Part shown: piece by piece, positions 25,703-33,839 of the stretch
Position numbering within the stretch: position 1 is the first letter of the stretch
Layout of the letters: each line of letters begins with the position of its first letter
Origin: Tessaracoccus aquimaris
GTDB lineage: Bacteria > Actinomycetota > Actinomycetes > Propionibacteriales > Propionibacteriaceae
Assembly (NCBI RefSeq): GCF_001997345.1
Contig: NZ_CP019606.1
Span: 1,798,001 to 1,862,000, forward strand
Length of the DNA: 64,000 nt
Direction of reading: 5' to 3'
Made by a program: the position numbers and the translations under genes
The notes under the pieces: model-generated
Told to the model about the DNA's origin: nothing
Database searches by the model: none
What the model saw: the letters and a program-made list of their open reading frames with translations, nothing else

Positions 25703-26654
25703 CGGCCCACTCCAGGTCGAGGGCGCTCATCGGCGGCAGGTCGTCGCCGCTCATCGGCACCACATCGACGCCGACCCCCAGCTTGGAGGTCTCCGCGTCG
25801 GTGACGACGATGCCGCGCAGCGGGCTGACGTCGGCGAAGTCCCTGCCCCACGCCGTGACTAGGTAGCGCGAGTCGGCGAACTGGCCGTTGGTCGGGTCGA
25901 GGTCGATCCAGGACCCGTTGGGCGCGAGCGCCGACAGCCAGGCGTGGGACGCGTCGGAGCCCTCCAACTTCTCCTTGCCTGGAGGGGGGACGGTCTCGAT
26001 GTAGCCGGAGACGTAGCGGGCGGGGATGCCGAGCATCCGCAGCACCGCGATCGCCAGGTGGGCGAAGTCCTGGCAGACGCCGGCACGTAGGTCCAGGACC
26101 TGGTCGACGGTGGTGCGCACCGACGTCAGGCCGGGACGGTAGGCGAAGTCGCGCCGGATGCCGAGCGTCAGTTCTGCGAGCGCCTGGCCGAAGCCGAGGT
26201 CGGGCGCGAGCAGCGTTTCTGCGTAGTCCCGGACGGCGGCCGTGGGTGCGACGTGCCTGCTCGGCAGGCCGAACAGGGCGCGGTCCATCCGCATGGCCGG
26301 GTTCGCGGAGATCACGCGCTGCGCGCTGGAGAGGCTCCACTGATCGAGCGCTTCGACGTCGATGCGGGGCCATTCGACGTCGATGACCGACTCCTTCACG
26401 ACCTCGAAGCGGGTGTGCGGGTAGTGGATCTCGAAGTAGTGGCTGCGGTTGCCGAACCGGTCCTGGTGCTCGGTGTGCAGCAGCGGCGTCGGGACCACGC
26501 CGGTGCCGTGCGCGACGACCCGTTGGCTGGGGGTGGGCCGAGGCGTGAGGAAGCCGCGCTCGTGGCACATGGTGACGGGGTCGGAGTAGTCGTAACTGGT
26601 GCGGTGCCGCACGAAGTAGCGGCGCGGGGTCAGGTTCTCGGCGAGTTGTCTCAC
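25695..26654 (-). CDS. Transglutaminase-like protein linked to ATP-grasp/alpha-E
   Basis: 319 residues from the GTG at 26654; a much longer open frame continues upstream only because the antisense of the neighbour is stop-free. The N-terminus RRYFVRHRTSYDYSDPVTMC followed by HERGFLTPRPTPSQ is the bacterial transglutaminase N-terminal domain. The triad is Cys in AGVCQDFAHLAIAVLRM, His in DASHAWLSALAPNG and Asp in WIDLDPTNGQ. The GTGA overlap with the ATP-grasp/alpha-E gene shows translational coupling. This is a known conserved trio whose product is predicted to make and trim a peptide or amide bond, but whose substrate is not established. Confidence 0.88.
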   Translation of the reverse strand: MRQLAENLTPRRYFVRHRTSYDYSDPVTMCHERGFLTPRPTPSQRVVAHGTGVVPTPLLHTEHQDRFGNRSHYFEIHYPHTRFEVVKESVIDVEWPRIDVEALDQWSLSSAQRVISANPAMRMDRALFGLPSRHVAPTAAVRDYAETLLAPDLGFGQALAELTLGIRRDFAYRPGLTSVRTTVDQVLDLRAGVCQDFAHLAIAVLRMLGIPARYVSGYIETVPPPGKEKLEGSDASHAWLSALAPNGSWIDLDPTNGQFADSRYLVTAWGRDFADVSPLRGIVVTDAETSKLGVGVDVVPMSGDDLPPMSALDLEWAAT

Positions 26655-29140
26655 TGCTGGTCCCCGTTCGTCCAGCCGGTCACGACGGCTCGGCGTCGGC
26701 CGCTGCGGGTCAGGTGGGTGCGGCCGAGGTCGTCGGCGATGCCGCGCAACTGGCTGCGCGTCTCGGCGAGGAACTCGGCGACCCGCGGCCTGCCTGCGTC
26801 GAAAAGGGCCGCCAGGTCGGTCTCTGCGCAGGTCTCGGCGAGCCCGGCGACCTTCGCCGCGAGCGGCAGGTCGCCGATCAGTTCCAGGTCGTCGATGAGG
26901 CGGCTCAACTGGAAGGCGACCGAGCGGGGGTTGCTGCGGTCGGCGACGAGCAGGTGGGTGACGGCGACCGCCGGTCGCCTGGGCGAGGACCCCGCAGCGG
27001 CGCGGCGACGCTGCGTGATCAGGGACTCGGCGATCTCGGCGACGGCCTCCGCGAGTTGGTTCTCGACGACCGCCGCCCGCTCCTGCCCCAGCGTGTGTTC
27101 GACGAGGCTGAGGATGCGCTGCGCTCGCTCGAGACGGACGCCCGTGTCCAGGAAGGCCCAGGTGGCGTCGCGCGTCATCGACTCGGCGTTGATGCCCGCG
27201 ATCGCGAGGGTCGCGTCGACGAAGCCGTCGAGGACGCCCGCGAGGTCGCGCCTGCGGGAGGCCTCGTCGACCAGATCGTCGAGGCGGCTGAGGACCTGCC
27301 AGATGTCGTCGCTCATCAGGTCGGGCACCTCGTGCGTCGCGGCCGTCAGTCGCCCGACGGCGTGCGCAACGGAGCCCTTCAGGTCGACGTCCGAGGCGGC
27401 CGCCCTGATCCGTCGGTGCGCCGTGGCCGGATCGTCGACGCCGAGGTCGACGCCCATCACCTTCTGCCCGGCGCCGAGGACCGCCGTCAGCACCTGGGCG
27501 CCGCGCGAGGCCGGGCGCCTTCCGTAGTCGTGGGTCAGGTCGAGCGCGCGGCGAAGGATCCGGGCGCCGCTGTCGGCCCGCTCGGCGTAGCGGCCGAGCC
27601 AGACGAGGTTGTCGGCGACGCGGGGCGCGACGGACCCGGTTCGCACGATCCCGAGCGCGCCGCCGTCGAAGGAGGCCAGCCAGGTCTCCGCCGCGTCGTC
27701 CGGGTCGAGCACCCAGACGTCCTTGGACAGGGGGCGCGCGGCCTTGCTGATGGCGAAGTCGTCGCCTGAGGCGACCCTCGCGAGGCCGCCGGGCAGGAAC
27801 TCGTGGCCGCGGTCGACCTGGACCCCGAAGGTCCGCAGCACCATCCGGCGGGGCGTCAGCCCGGCGTCGGTGACGACCGGCGCGGTCGACAGGTCGACCG
27901 CCTCCTGCGCGCACCACGCCCACGGCTCGGCGGCGATCCGGGCGGCCAGGTCGTCGCGTTCGGCGCGGGAGAGTTGCCAGCCGGGGATCGTCGTCGTCGC
28001 GGTTGACCTGTCGATGGGCTTGATGAGGAGCCGGTCGAGGTGGGTGAGCGCATGGCTTAGTCCCACGTCGTCGCCGCACCACCAGGTCGGGGCCGAGGGG
28101 AGGATCAGTTCCTCGCCGAGCAGTTGCGGTGCCAGCCCGGGTAGCAGCGCCATCAGCGCGGGGTTCTCGAGCACCCCGGAGCCGAGCGGGTTGACGGTGA
28201 CGACGTTGCCGAGCCTGGTCGACTCGAGCAGGCCGGCGAGGCCCGCCTCGGAGTCGGTGCGGAACTCGAGGGGGTCGCTCTCCTCGGAGCCGACGCGGCG
28301 CAGGATCACGTCGACCAGCTCCCGGCCGTCCGGGGAGTTGATCCACACCTGTCCCTCGCGCAGCACCAGGTCCTCGGCCTCCACGAGGGCATAGCCGAGC
28401 AGGGTCGCGATGAAGCCCTGTTCGAAGGCGGTCGGGTCGCTGGCGCCCTGCCAGAGCAGCACGCCGCGCGGGGTGTGGCCCTCGCGTGGGGCGAGTCGCT
28501 GCAGGGCGGTGCGCATCGCGGCGAAGTAGGAGCGCAGCCGAGCGGGGCGTGCGTCGTGGTGCAGGTCGCCCATCACGCGGGAGGTGAGCCGCCGGTTGGC
28601 CATCACGTAGCCGGCGCCCTCGGGGGCCTCGGTGCGGTCGCTGAGCACCGTCCATGCCCCCGACGGGTCGCGGCCGAGGTCGGTGGCGATCAGGGGGAGC
28701 CAATTGTCGCGCGGGGCCGCGATGCCGCACGCCTGGTGCAGGAAGCCCTTGTGGCCCCAGACGATCTCCGGGGGGATCGCACCGGAGGACAGCAGTTTCT
28801 GCTCGCCGTACACGTCGGCGAGGATCAGGCCAAGCAGGCGGGCGCGCTGCGCAAGGCCGGTCTCGAGGCGCTGCCATTCGGCGGAGGTGAGGATCAGCGG
28901 GAGCGGGTCGATGATCCAGTTGCGGCCGGACTCGCCGTAGAGGATGCCCTCGTCGCGGACGAGGGTCGCCAGTTCGCGTCGGGCCGATCGGAGCCCCTGC
29001 AGGCCGAGCGCGGTGACGGCGTCGGCCAGGATCTCCTGGTCGGGGCGCAGCCCGGTCGAGGCGGTGAACTCGTCCCAGCCGCCGTTGACCTTGGAGCGGT
29101 AGGCGGCCAGTTCGCTGGTCGCGGTCGCCTCGACAGTCAC
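26651..29140 (-). CDS. Fused circularly permuted ATP-grasp and alpha-E protein
   Basis: 829 residues. The first 480 residues are a circularly permuted ATP-grasp of the amide-ligase group (motifs RNWIIDPLPLILTSAEW, VIWGHKGFLHQACG-like region EIVWGHKGFLHQACG, RRLTSRVMGDL, NPLGSGVLENPALMALLPGL and RTFGVQVDRGHEFLPGG). The last 310 residues are the helical alpha-E domain, starting near SVAPRVADNLVWLGRYAERA. In many bacteria these are two genes; here they are one. They form a unit with the transglutaminase gene. ATP-grasp domains join carboxyl and amine groups with ATP; the natural peptide-like product is unknown. Confidence 0.88.
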   Translation of the reverse strand: MTVEATATSELAAYRSKVNGGWDEFTASTGLRPDQEILADAVTALGLQGLRSARRELATLVRDEGILYGESGRNWIIDPLPLILTSAEWQRLETGLAQRARLLGLILADVYGEQKLLSSGAIPPEIVWGHKGFLHQACGIAAPRDNWLPLIATDLGRDPSGAWTVLSDRTEAPEGAGYVMANRRLTSRVMGDLHHDARPARLRSYFAAMRTALQRLAPREGHTPRGVLLWQGASDPTAFEQGFIATLLGYALVEAEDLVLREGQVWINSPDGRELVDVILRRVGSEESDPLEFRTDSEAGLAGLLESTRLGNVVTVNPLGSGVLENPALMALLPGLAPQLLGEELILPSAPTWWCGDDVGLSHALTHLDRLLIKPIDRSTATTTIPGWQLSRAERDDLAARIAAEPWAWCAQEAVDLSTAPVVTDAGLTPRRMVLRTFGVQVDRGHEFLPGGLARVASGDDFAISKAARPLSKDVWVLDPDDAAETWLASFDGGALGIVRTGSVAPRVADNLVWLGRYAERADSGARILRRALDLTHDYGRRPASRGAQVLTAVLGAGQKVMGVDLGVDDPATAHRRIRAAASDVDLKGSVAHAVGRLTAATHEVPDLMSDDIWQVLSRLDDLVDEASRRRDLAGVLDGFVDATLAIAGINAESMTRDATWAFLDTGVRLERAQRILSLVEHTLGQERAAVVENQLAEAVAEIAESLITQRRRAAAGSSPRRPAVAVTHLLVADRSNPRSVAFQLSRLIDDLELIGDLPLAAKVAGLAETCAETDLAALFDAGRPRVAEFLAETRSQLRGIADDLGRTHLTRSGRRRAVVTGWTNGDQQ

Positions 29141-29180
29141 GGCGACAACCTTAGCGTCGCGCCGCGATGGCTGCGGGCGC

Positions 29181-29186
29181 TACACT
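29181..29186 (+). promoter_or_regulatory. -10 box of rnpB
   Basis: TACACT lies 8 bases before the predicted 5' end of the RNase P RNA. The -35 region is not clear (GCGTCG region about 17 bases upstream). Confidence 0.5.
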
Positions 29187-29193
29187 CGTGGGC

Positions 29194-29560
29194 GGACGAG
29201 ACGGCCAGATGATCGCGGCTGGAGACAGCTGAGGAAAGTCCGGACTCCACAGAGCAGGGTGGTGGGTAACGCCCACCCGGGGTGACCCGCGGGACAGTGC
29301 CACAGAAAACAGACCGCCTGGCGACAGGTAAGGGTGAAACGGTGGTGTAAGAGACCACCAGCACCCCAGGTGACTGGGGTGGCTAGGTAAACCCCACTCG
29401 GAGCAAGACCAAGAAGGTCGACCCTCGGGTCGGCCGCGGACGCCGCTTGAGCGCTGCTCGCGCGAGGCGTCCGGGTAGGTTGCATGAGCGCGTCGGCAAC
29501 GGCGGGCCTCAGATAGATGATCATCCGTCGACAGAATCCGGCTTACCGGCCGTCTCGTCC
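29194..29560 (+). ncRNA. rnpB: RNase P RNA (type A)
   Basis: The RNA component of RNase P, which trims the 5' ends of tRNAs. Seen in order: the 5' P1 strand GGACGAG, GAGGAAAGTCCGGACTCCAC, the ACAGAAAACAGACCGCC block, GGTAAGGGTGAAACGGTGG, then AAACCCCACTCGGAGCAAGA, TAGGTTGCATGAG and GACAGAATCCGGCTTA. The 3' P1 strand CTCGTCC (29554-29560) pairs with GGACGAG (29194-29200). The region contains no credible protein. The gene is immediately followed by the convergent RusA-like gene with only about 13 bases between. Confidence 0.95.
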
Positions 29561-29573
29561 CCCACCCTCTTGG

Positions 29574-30095
29574 TCATTGCGCCAGAACCGCACCACCGTA
29601 GGACGAGCGGGCCTCGGGATCGTTCAGGATCGTCACCGTAATGACCGCCAGGCTCGCCCGGCTGTTGGGCGGCTGCCCAAACCGTGTCCGTTCAGTGACA
29701 GCGCGCCGGTGGATGAGCCGATCATCCTGTAGCACGCAGATCAAGCCATCATCGCCTTCCTCCGCACCGTCCGCCTGTTCGCTGCTGGGGCAGGCCAAGG
29801 CGTCAGTGAGTGCCTTGAGCCTGTTATCGATGTCGCCGGGAGAAGGCCGCCCCGGAGGCGTGAGCAGCAGGACATCGACGTCCGCGACGTTGCGCAGTGC
29901 GCTTCCGATGACGAACTCGTAGGTCCGCGAGCCAACCTGGCGAGCGTGGTAGGTGGGATCAAGCCCCTTCTGCCAGACACTGTCCACGAACCCCCGCACT
30001 TGTGCGCTCAGGCACTGGCGAATGTGCGCGATCTCCCGAGACTTGCGCTGCCGAGCGGAAGGAATCACGCCGTCGTACACCAGGATCAACTGCAC
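29574..30095 (-). CDS. RusA-like Holliday-junction-resolvase-type protein
   Basis: 173 residues. The diagnostic part is PGDIDNRLKALTDAL followed by VLQDDRLIHRRAV. This matches the RusA pattern D-x-D-N-xx-K-xx-D-A-L then D-D-xx-I, with acidic metal-binding residues for phosphodiester cleavage. RusA enzymes resolve four-way junctions and are usually phage encoded. Around it the DNA is visibly more AT-rich than the rest of the window. It lies 15 bases downstream of the restriction-enzyme-like gene on the same strand, so the two are probably co-transcribed. No other phage genes are visible. Confidence concerns the family, not activity. Confidence 0.65.
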   Translation of the reverse strand: MQLILVYDGVIPSARQRKSREIAHIRQCLSAQVRGFVDSVWQKGLDPTYHARQVGSRTYEFVIGSALRNVADVDVLLLTPPGRPSPGDIDNRLKALTDALACPSSEQADGAEEGDDGLICVLQDDRLIHRRAVTERTRFGQPPNSRASLAVITVTILNDPEARSSYGGAVLAQ

Positions 30096-30110
30096 GGCTA
30101 CCCACGGCCC

Positions 30111-31205
30111 TCACGCATACCGCTTGACCGCTCCCCGGATCTGGTCGGCGAACTGATAAATGTCTGAGACTCGCTCGATGGCGAACCGCTCTTCGACCTT
30201 TGCTTCGTCGAGCAAACCCAGGTATTTCTGCTGCCGGTTGAAGTGAAGCCGGCAGATCGGCTTGCGGTTGTTGTCGTCCAGGAGAATCCCGAAGTACGAC
30301 TTGGTGTCTCGAGCGACCACCCGTTCGACCTGCACATCACTCACTGCGATCGCCCGGACGATGTTGAACCCGTCCATCTCCTCAAGGGTCGTCTCGATGT
30401 CGTCGCCTCGGGTGATGGCCTCCGGCACGTCTTCCTGTTCCTCGGCCTCTTCACGGACCGCTGCAGGCGAGGCTGCCACGGCAACACCCTGGCCCTGAAG
30501 CGCCGTCTTGAGACGGACATTGACCTGGTCGGTGATCCACTGCTTGCAGGCATTGGCCACAACAGTGGAGAAGAACTCGCGCATCCGGGCCGTCATGGAG
30601 CGGTCGTAGACCTTGGCCGCCAGCAACCGGACGAACTCATCGCTCGGGTCGGCAAACTGCTCGCCGATAGCACGCTTGATCCCCGAGACGTACTTCAGTT
30701 CCTCTGCAGCCGAAAGCACCGAGTCAAGATCAAATGTGGTCTTGGTCAGCTTCTGCAACTCCGGCAACGCGTAGGGGTCGACATCGCGCAGGTCCAGCGT
30801 GAGGAAGGGACGCTCATCCATCTTGTTCGGCGCGTCAAGGTCCGTGTAGAACTGCCAACGCTGACCATTCGTCAGGACGCCGATGCGGGCGCTCGTGACG
30901 TGGAAGTACCTGAAAAGCTGCGATGCGTGGTTGATGTCGAGTGGTGCACCGATCTGCTTGCACTCGATCAGCATCTGCACCTCTCCCCCACGAAGGATCG
31001 CGAAGTCGACCTTCTCCCCCTTCTTCGTTCCCACATCGGCCGTGAACTCCGGAAGGACCTCAGTCGGGTCAAAGACGTCGTACCCAAGGACGCGGGCGAT
31101 GAAGGGAAGCACTATGGCGGTCTTGGTCGCTTCTTCAGTAGTCAGACTTGCGCCGTGCTCGGACACCTTGGTCGCGAGCTCCTTGATTGCATCCTCGATG
31201 GCCAT
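30111..31205 (-). CDS. Type I restriction enzyme R-like N-terminal domain protein
   Basis: About 364 residues. The N-terminal half carries the nuclease-like pattern of HsdR/COG4748 proteins: TEEATKTAIVLPFIARVLG, Asp in KVDFAILRGG, and MLIECKQIGAPL, giving a PD-(D/E)xK set D...ExK. A helical and beta C-terminal half continues with LDLDSVL-like and KPICRLHFNRQQKYLGL stretches. No helicase motor or methyltransferase follows, so it is not a complete type I R subunit. The ATG at 31205 was preferred to 31217 because a strong ribosome site (GAGGAGAG) precedes it. Paired with a RusA-like gene in an AT-richer patch, it looks acquired. Confidence 0.75.
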   Translation of the reverse strand: MAIEDAIKELATKVSEHGASLTTEEATKTAIVLPFIARVLGYDVFDPTEVLPEFTADVGTKKGEKVDFAILRGGEVQMLIECKQIGAPLDINHASQLFRYFHVTSARIGVLTNGQRWQFYTDLDAPNKMDERPFLTLDLRDVDPYALPELQKLTKTTFDLDSVLSAAEELKYVSGIKRAIGEQFADPSDEFVRLLAAKVYDRSMTARMREFFSTVVANACKQWITDQVNVRLKTALQGQGVAVAASPAAVREEAEEQEDVPEAITRGDDIETTLEEMDGFNIVRAIAVSDVQVERVVARDTKSYFGILLDDNNRKPICRLHFNRQQKYLGLLDEAKVEERFAIERVSDIYQFADQIRGAVKRYA

Positions 31206-31525
31206 CTCTCTCCTCATACGTCAGACGGCGGACTGTGCTCATCGTCGAGCCCAGCAATTTCGCGCCAGCTTAGTCAGCCCGCCACGTCCGGATGGTGCAG
31301 GGTGAGATTTCTCATCCAAACCGCATTGCACAACGGCTGGAAGGCCGGGTCGATCACGGTCATGTAGATCACCGCGGATCCGGCCGTCGCCGACATCGAC
31401 GCGGCCCATGCGGCAGTCGAAGGCGCCCTCGATAACCTGACGCCAGTCACGAACGTCGCGATCAAGCTGGCGTTCTGCTGCGGAGTCGGCATCGGCGACG
31501 GCATCCCCATGAATCCTGATTGGGC
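31206..31525. other. Intergenic stretch with no supportable gene
   Basis: Short open frames exist on both strands (for example 31274-31510 on minus) but none has a ribosome site, a recognisable domain or a usual composition. A weakly protein-like plus frame from about 31372 (ITADPAVADIDAAHAAVEG) follows an in-frame TAG and is perhaps a relic. The promoter of the restriction-enzyme-like gene is expected here. Confidence 0.5.
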
Positions 31526-32257
31526 TCAGGCGGGAACCCAGGTGCCACACCCCTGTGTCGTGAAGTCCTGGCCCTCCTTGAGCGTCACCGATGGCCTGCC
31601 GCCCATGATGAAGTCGTTCTGGATGATGGCGTCACCATTGGAGCCCGAGCGGGCGATTTCCCAGTAGCACGCCCCCTCAACGGGCGACTCCACGACGTAC
31701 CCGCCGGGCTTGATGTCGCGACCGACGGTCCACGTCCCTTCCCTGATCTTCGACGCCTCGACGGTCTCCTCCGTCTTGGTGACGGCCGCCTCGCGCTCGG
31801 CCACCGCCTTCTCGGCCGCCTCCACCTCGGAGGCGCGCACATCGAGTTGCGCGGAACGGGCATCGAGCGCCGCGCGGTCCTGAACCGCGGCTTCTTCGGC
31901 CTGCGTGGCCCTGTCCTCCGCCGTGGCCAGTTGGCTCTTCAGCCGGTCGCGCTCGTCGATGAGTCCGTCCACCCGGGCCGCTTCATCGTCGCGCGCAGAA
32001 GCCAGAGAAGCCGTCTCGCTCTTCCACTTCGGGATGGTCACTCCCTCCGCAATGCCGCCTGCGACGGCGGCACCTATCGCGAGGCCGACGGCGGCGGCGA
32101 TTGCCGGGATGCGCCAGCGCAGCAGCACCGCCCACCAAGGCCGCGATGGCGGAGGAGACGGGACGTATGGCGGTGGCGGCGGCGGCGGTGGAGTCGGCAT
32201 GCCCGCATAGGGGTCGGGCATGGGAGGGGGCAAGAAGTTGGGCTGAGGCGCAGACAT
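31526..32257 (-). CDS. Proline-rich membrane-anchored coiled-coil protein
   Basis: 243 residues. Order of parts: Pro-rich cytoplasmic N-terminus with a run of eight prolines (about residues 1-40), one membrane helix near 50-72, then a charged coiled coil from about residue 80 to 165 (heptad-like ERDRLKSQLATAEDRATQAEE). It ends in a small domain TWTVGRDIKPGGYVVES, then CYWEIARSGSNGDAIIQNDF and TTQGCGTWVPA. The last domain is a recurring extracytoplasmic module in actinobacterial proteins, with two Cys for a disulfide. I infer the C-terminus faces outward. Function unknown. It is on the accessory patch between rnpB and the VOC relic. Confidence 0.7.
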   Translation of the reverse strand: MSAPQPNFLPPPMPDPYAGMPTPPPPPPPPYVPSPPPSRPWWAVLLRWRIPAIAAAVGLAIGAAVAGGIAEGVTIPKWKSETASLASARDDEAARVDGLIDERDRLKSQLATAEDRATQAEEAAVQDRAALDARSAQLDVRASEVEAAEKAVAEREAAVTKTEETVEASKIREGTWTVGRDIKPGGYVVESPVEGACYWEIARSGSNGDAIIQNDFIMGGRPSVTLKEGQDFTTQGCGTWVPA

Positions 32258-32312
32258 TGGGCTTCATCCTGTCGAGAACTGCGGAACGTGAGAGGAGCGT
32301 ATAGCCGCCGCC

Positions 32313-32474
32313 GAGCCCGACTTCGGCGGGGTCGTTCTACTGGTCACCGAGGACGCGTCGGCCCCCGCGCTGCCCGTGATCTCGGCGCACGTCGACGACG
32401 TCGAGGCGGCCTACGCGGAGGCGCGGGAACAGGGCCTGGAGATCGTCCGTCCACTGACCACTGAGGAGCCGTGA
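32313..32474 (+). pseudogene. VOC (glyoxalase/bleomycin-resistance) family relic
   Basis: A frame ending at a TGA (32472-32474) reads DFGGVVLLVTEDASAPALPV, then ISAHVDDVEAAYAEAREQGL and EIVRPLTTEE. This is the middle of a vicinal-oxygen-chelate domain: a strand, the helix that begins DDVEAAYAEA, and the start of the next strand. The N-terminal half and the final FYxxDPDGN-type metal-binding strand are missing. It begins without a usable start codon, just after the accessory genes, and looks like a gene cut by insertion or deletion. Confidence 0.65.
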
Positions 32475-32478
32475 CGTC

Positions 32479-33753
32479 TCAGTTCAGCATCCGGGTTCCG
32501 GTGCGACCGACCTCGTACCGGTAGCCGAGCGGCGAGGTCCATTCGAGGACGCCCGCCCTGGACTGCTCGACCTGCCAACTTCCGGCCGTCTTGGCGCGGT
32601 GGACCCGGCGGCTGAGCGGGGCGAGGTTGCCGATCCGCGTCTGCCCGCGGACCCCTGGCTGGTAGGGGGCGGTGTGGTCGAGGTCGAGCCCCGCCGAGGA
32701 TCGGTTCGAGAAGGGGAAGGCCTCGGTGTCGAACGCGAGGTGCACCGCCCGCCTCATCTGCCGACCCGGCAGGTAGCCGTCCTCCGGTTCGAGGTTCGGC
32801 AGGTCGATGACCGGATGCACAGTGACGTCCACCCCGGCCAGCGCCTCGGCGAGCAGGTGGGTCGTGAGGTGCCCCGCGCGCTCCAGCCGTGCCGACCCGG
32901 TCAGCTCGCCGAGCGCGTCGCAGTGGATGTGGACGGCGATCCCGAGAGTGGGTCGCAGCCGCGCCACCGGGACGGTCACCGGCGCAGGCACCGCATCGCC
33001 CATCGGGAGCCGCTGCTGGGCGGCGGCCTGCAGCAACGCCGTCGCGTAGGCGGGGTTGGCAAGCACCCCGATCGCCTTGGCGCGGCGCTGATCCCGCGTG
33101 AGGCCAGGATGCTCGCCCTCGAGGACCTCCGCAAGCCGTTCGACGGCGGCATCCAGGTACCTGGCGTCGACCGCATCGAGCCGGCCGGTGAGGTTCATGC
33201 AGCCGTCCTGGAACCCCCACAGGTAGACGCCGCGGTCCTCGCGCGCCTTGCGCTCCCGCTCGATGGCCGACTCTGGGTCGGACTCGATGATGAGGCGGTC
33301 AAGCAGGGTGAACGCGGCAGCCCAGCCGAGGCGCCGTTGCCGGGGCACCCAGCGCCTCGTCACCGCCTCCGCAGCGTCCGGGGCGAGGTGCCCGCACCGC
33401 GAGGCGGCCCGCAGCGCACGGTCGGCGTCGACGTCAAGGCCCTGCACAGCGGCGAACAGGCCGGGATGGCGATGCTTCAAGTTCAGGGCCTCGACGATCC
33501 GATGCCCGGCCGCGACCGGGGTGCACCCGAGCAGGCCCGCCAGTTCGAGCGACACGAACTCGGACACCTTGGGAGTTCCCGCCCCGCCGACCCGCACCCG
33601 CCGCTCGGCCAGGACCTCCAGCAGTTCGTCGGAATCGACGCGGTACCCCTCGGCCAGATCACAGATCGCGACCACCATTGACGCGTCGGCCGCGCGGCGC
33701 GTCCGCACGAGCGAGCGAACCCGCTCCGCCGACTCCCGCGCGATCTCTTCCAT
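32479..33753 (-). CDS. DUF222 and HNH-endonuclease-like protein
   Basis: 424 residues, the usual size of the large actinobacterial DUF222/HNH family (13E12-repeat-like). The DUF222 region spans about residues 20-300 (LEALNLKHRHPGLFAAVQGL). The C-terminal end DLDHTAPYQPG, TRIGNLAPLSRRVHRAKTAG and WTSPLGYRYEV is HNH-like. The zinc-binding Cys normally seen in the PLCRRHH position is Ser and the last His pair is Val-His, so the nuclease centre may be weakened. These genes are multicopy and mobile in actinobacteria; the function is not established. Confidence 0.8.
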   Translation of the reverse strand: MEEIARESAERVRSLVRTRRAADASMVVAICDLAEGYRVDSDELLEVLAERRVRVGGAGTPKVSEFVSLELAGLLGCTPVAAGHRIVEALNLKHRHPGLFAAVQGLDVDADRALRAASRCGHLAPDAAEAVTRRWVPRQRRLGWAAAFTLLDRLIIESDPESAIERERKAREDRGVYLWGFQDGCMNLTGRLDAVDARYLDAAVERLAEVLEGEHPGLTRDQRRAKAIGVLANPAYATALLQAAAQQRLPMGDAVPAPVTVPVARLRPTLGIAVHIHCDALGELTGSARLERAGHLTTHLLAEALAGVDVTVHPVIDLPNLEPEDGYLPGRQMRRAVHLAFDTEAFPFSNRSSAGLDLDHTAPYQPGVRGQTRIGNLAPLSRRVHRAKTAGSWQVEQSRAGVLEWTSPLGYRYEVGRTGTRMLN

Positions 33754-33839
33754 AACCCGATACTACGGACCGGGTCCGACAGTTTTTCGCGCCAAACGGC
33801 CTTGTCCGGCGAGGATTGGGCGACGATCCAGCGGCCGGG

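Noticed and set aside
25695..28877. 1060-residue minus frame joining the transglutaminase with upstream sequence
   Set aside because: The upstream part is the ATP-grasp gene read in another frame (low-complexity R/P/A). The transglutaminase starts at the GTG at 26654, coupled by GTGA.
29194..29560. Protein-coding frames over rnpB
   Set aside because: The RNase P RNA signatures are unmistakable and the frames carry no domains.
29541..29573. rnpB 3' end as a phage attachment site
   Set aside because: I found no direct repeat of the rnpB end at the far side of the accessory patch and no integrase gene.
31239..31550. 103-residue and 78-residue minus frames and a plus frame between the R-like gene and the coiled-coil gene
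   Set aside because: No ribosome site, no family similarity and ordinary noise composition. Listed as a gene-free stretch.
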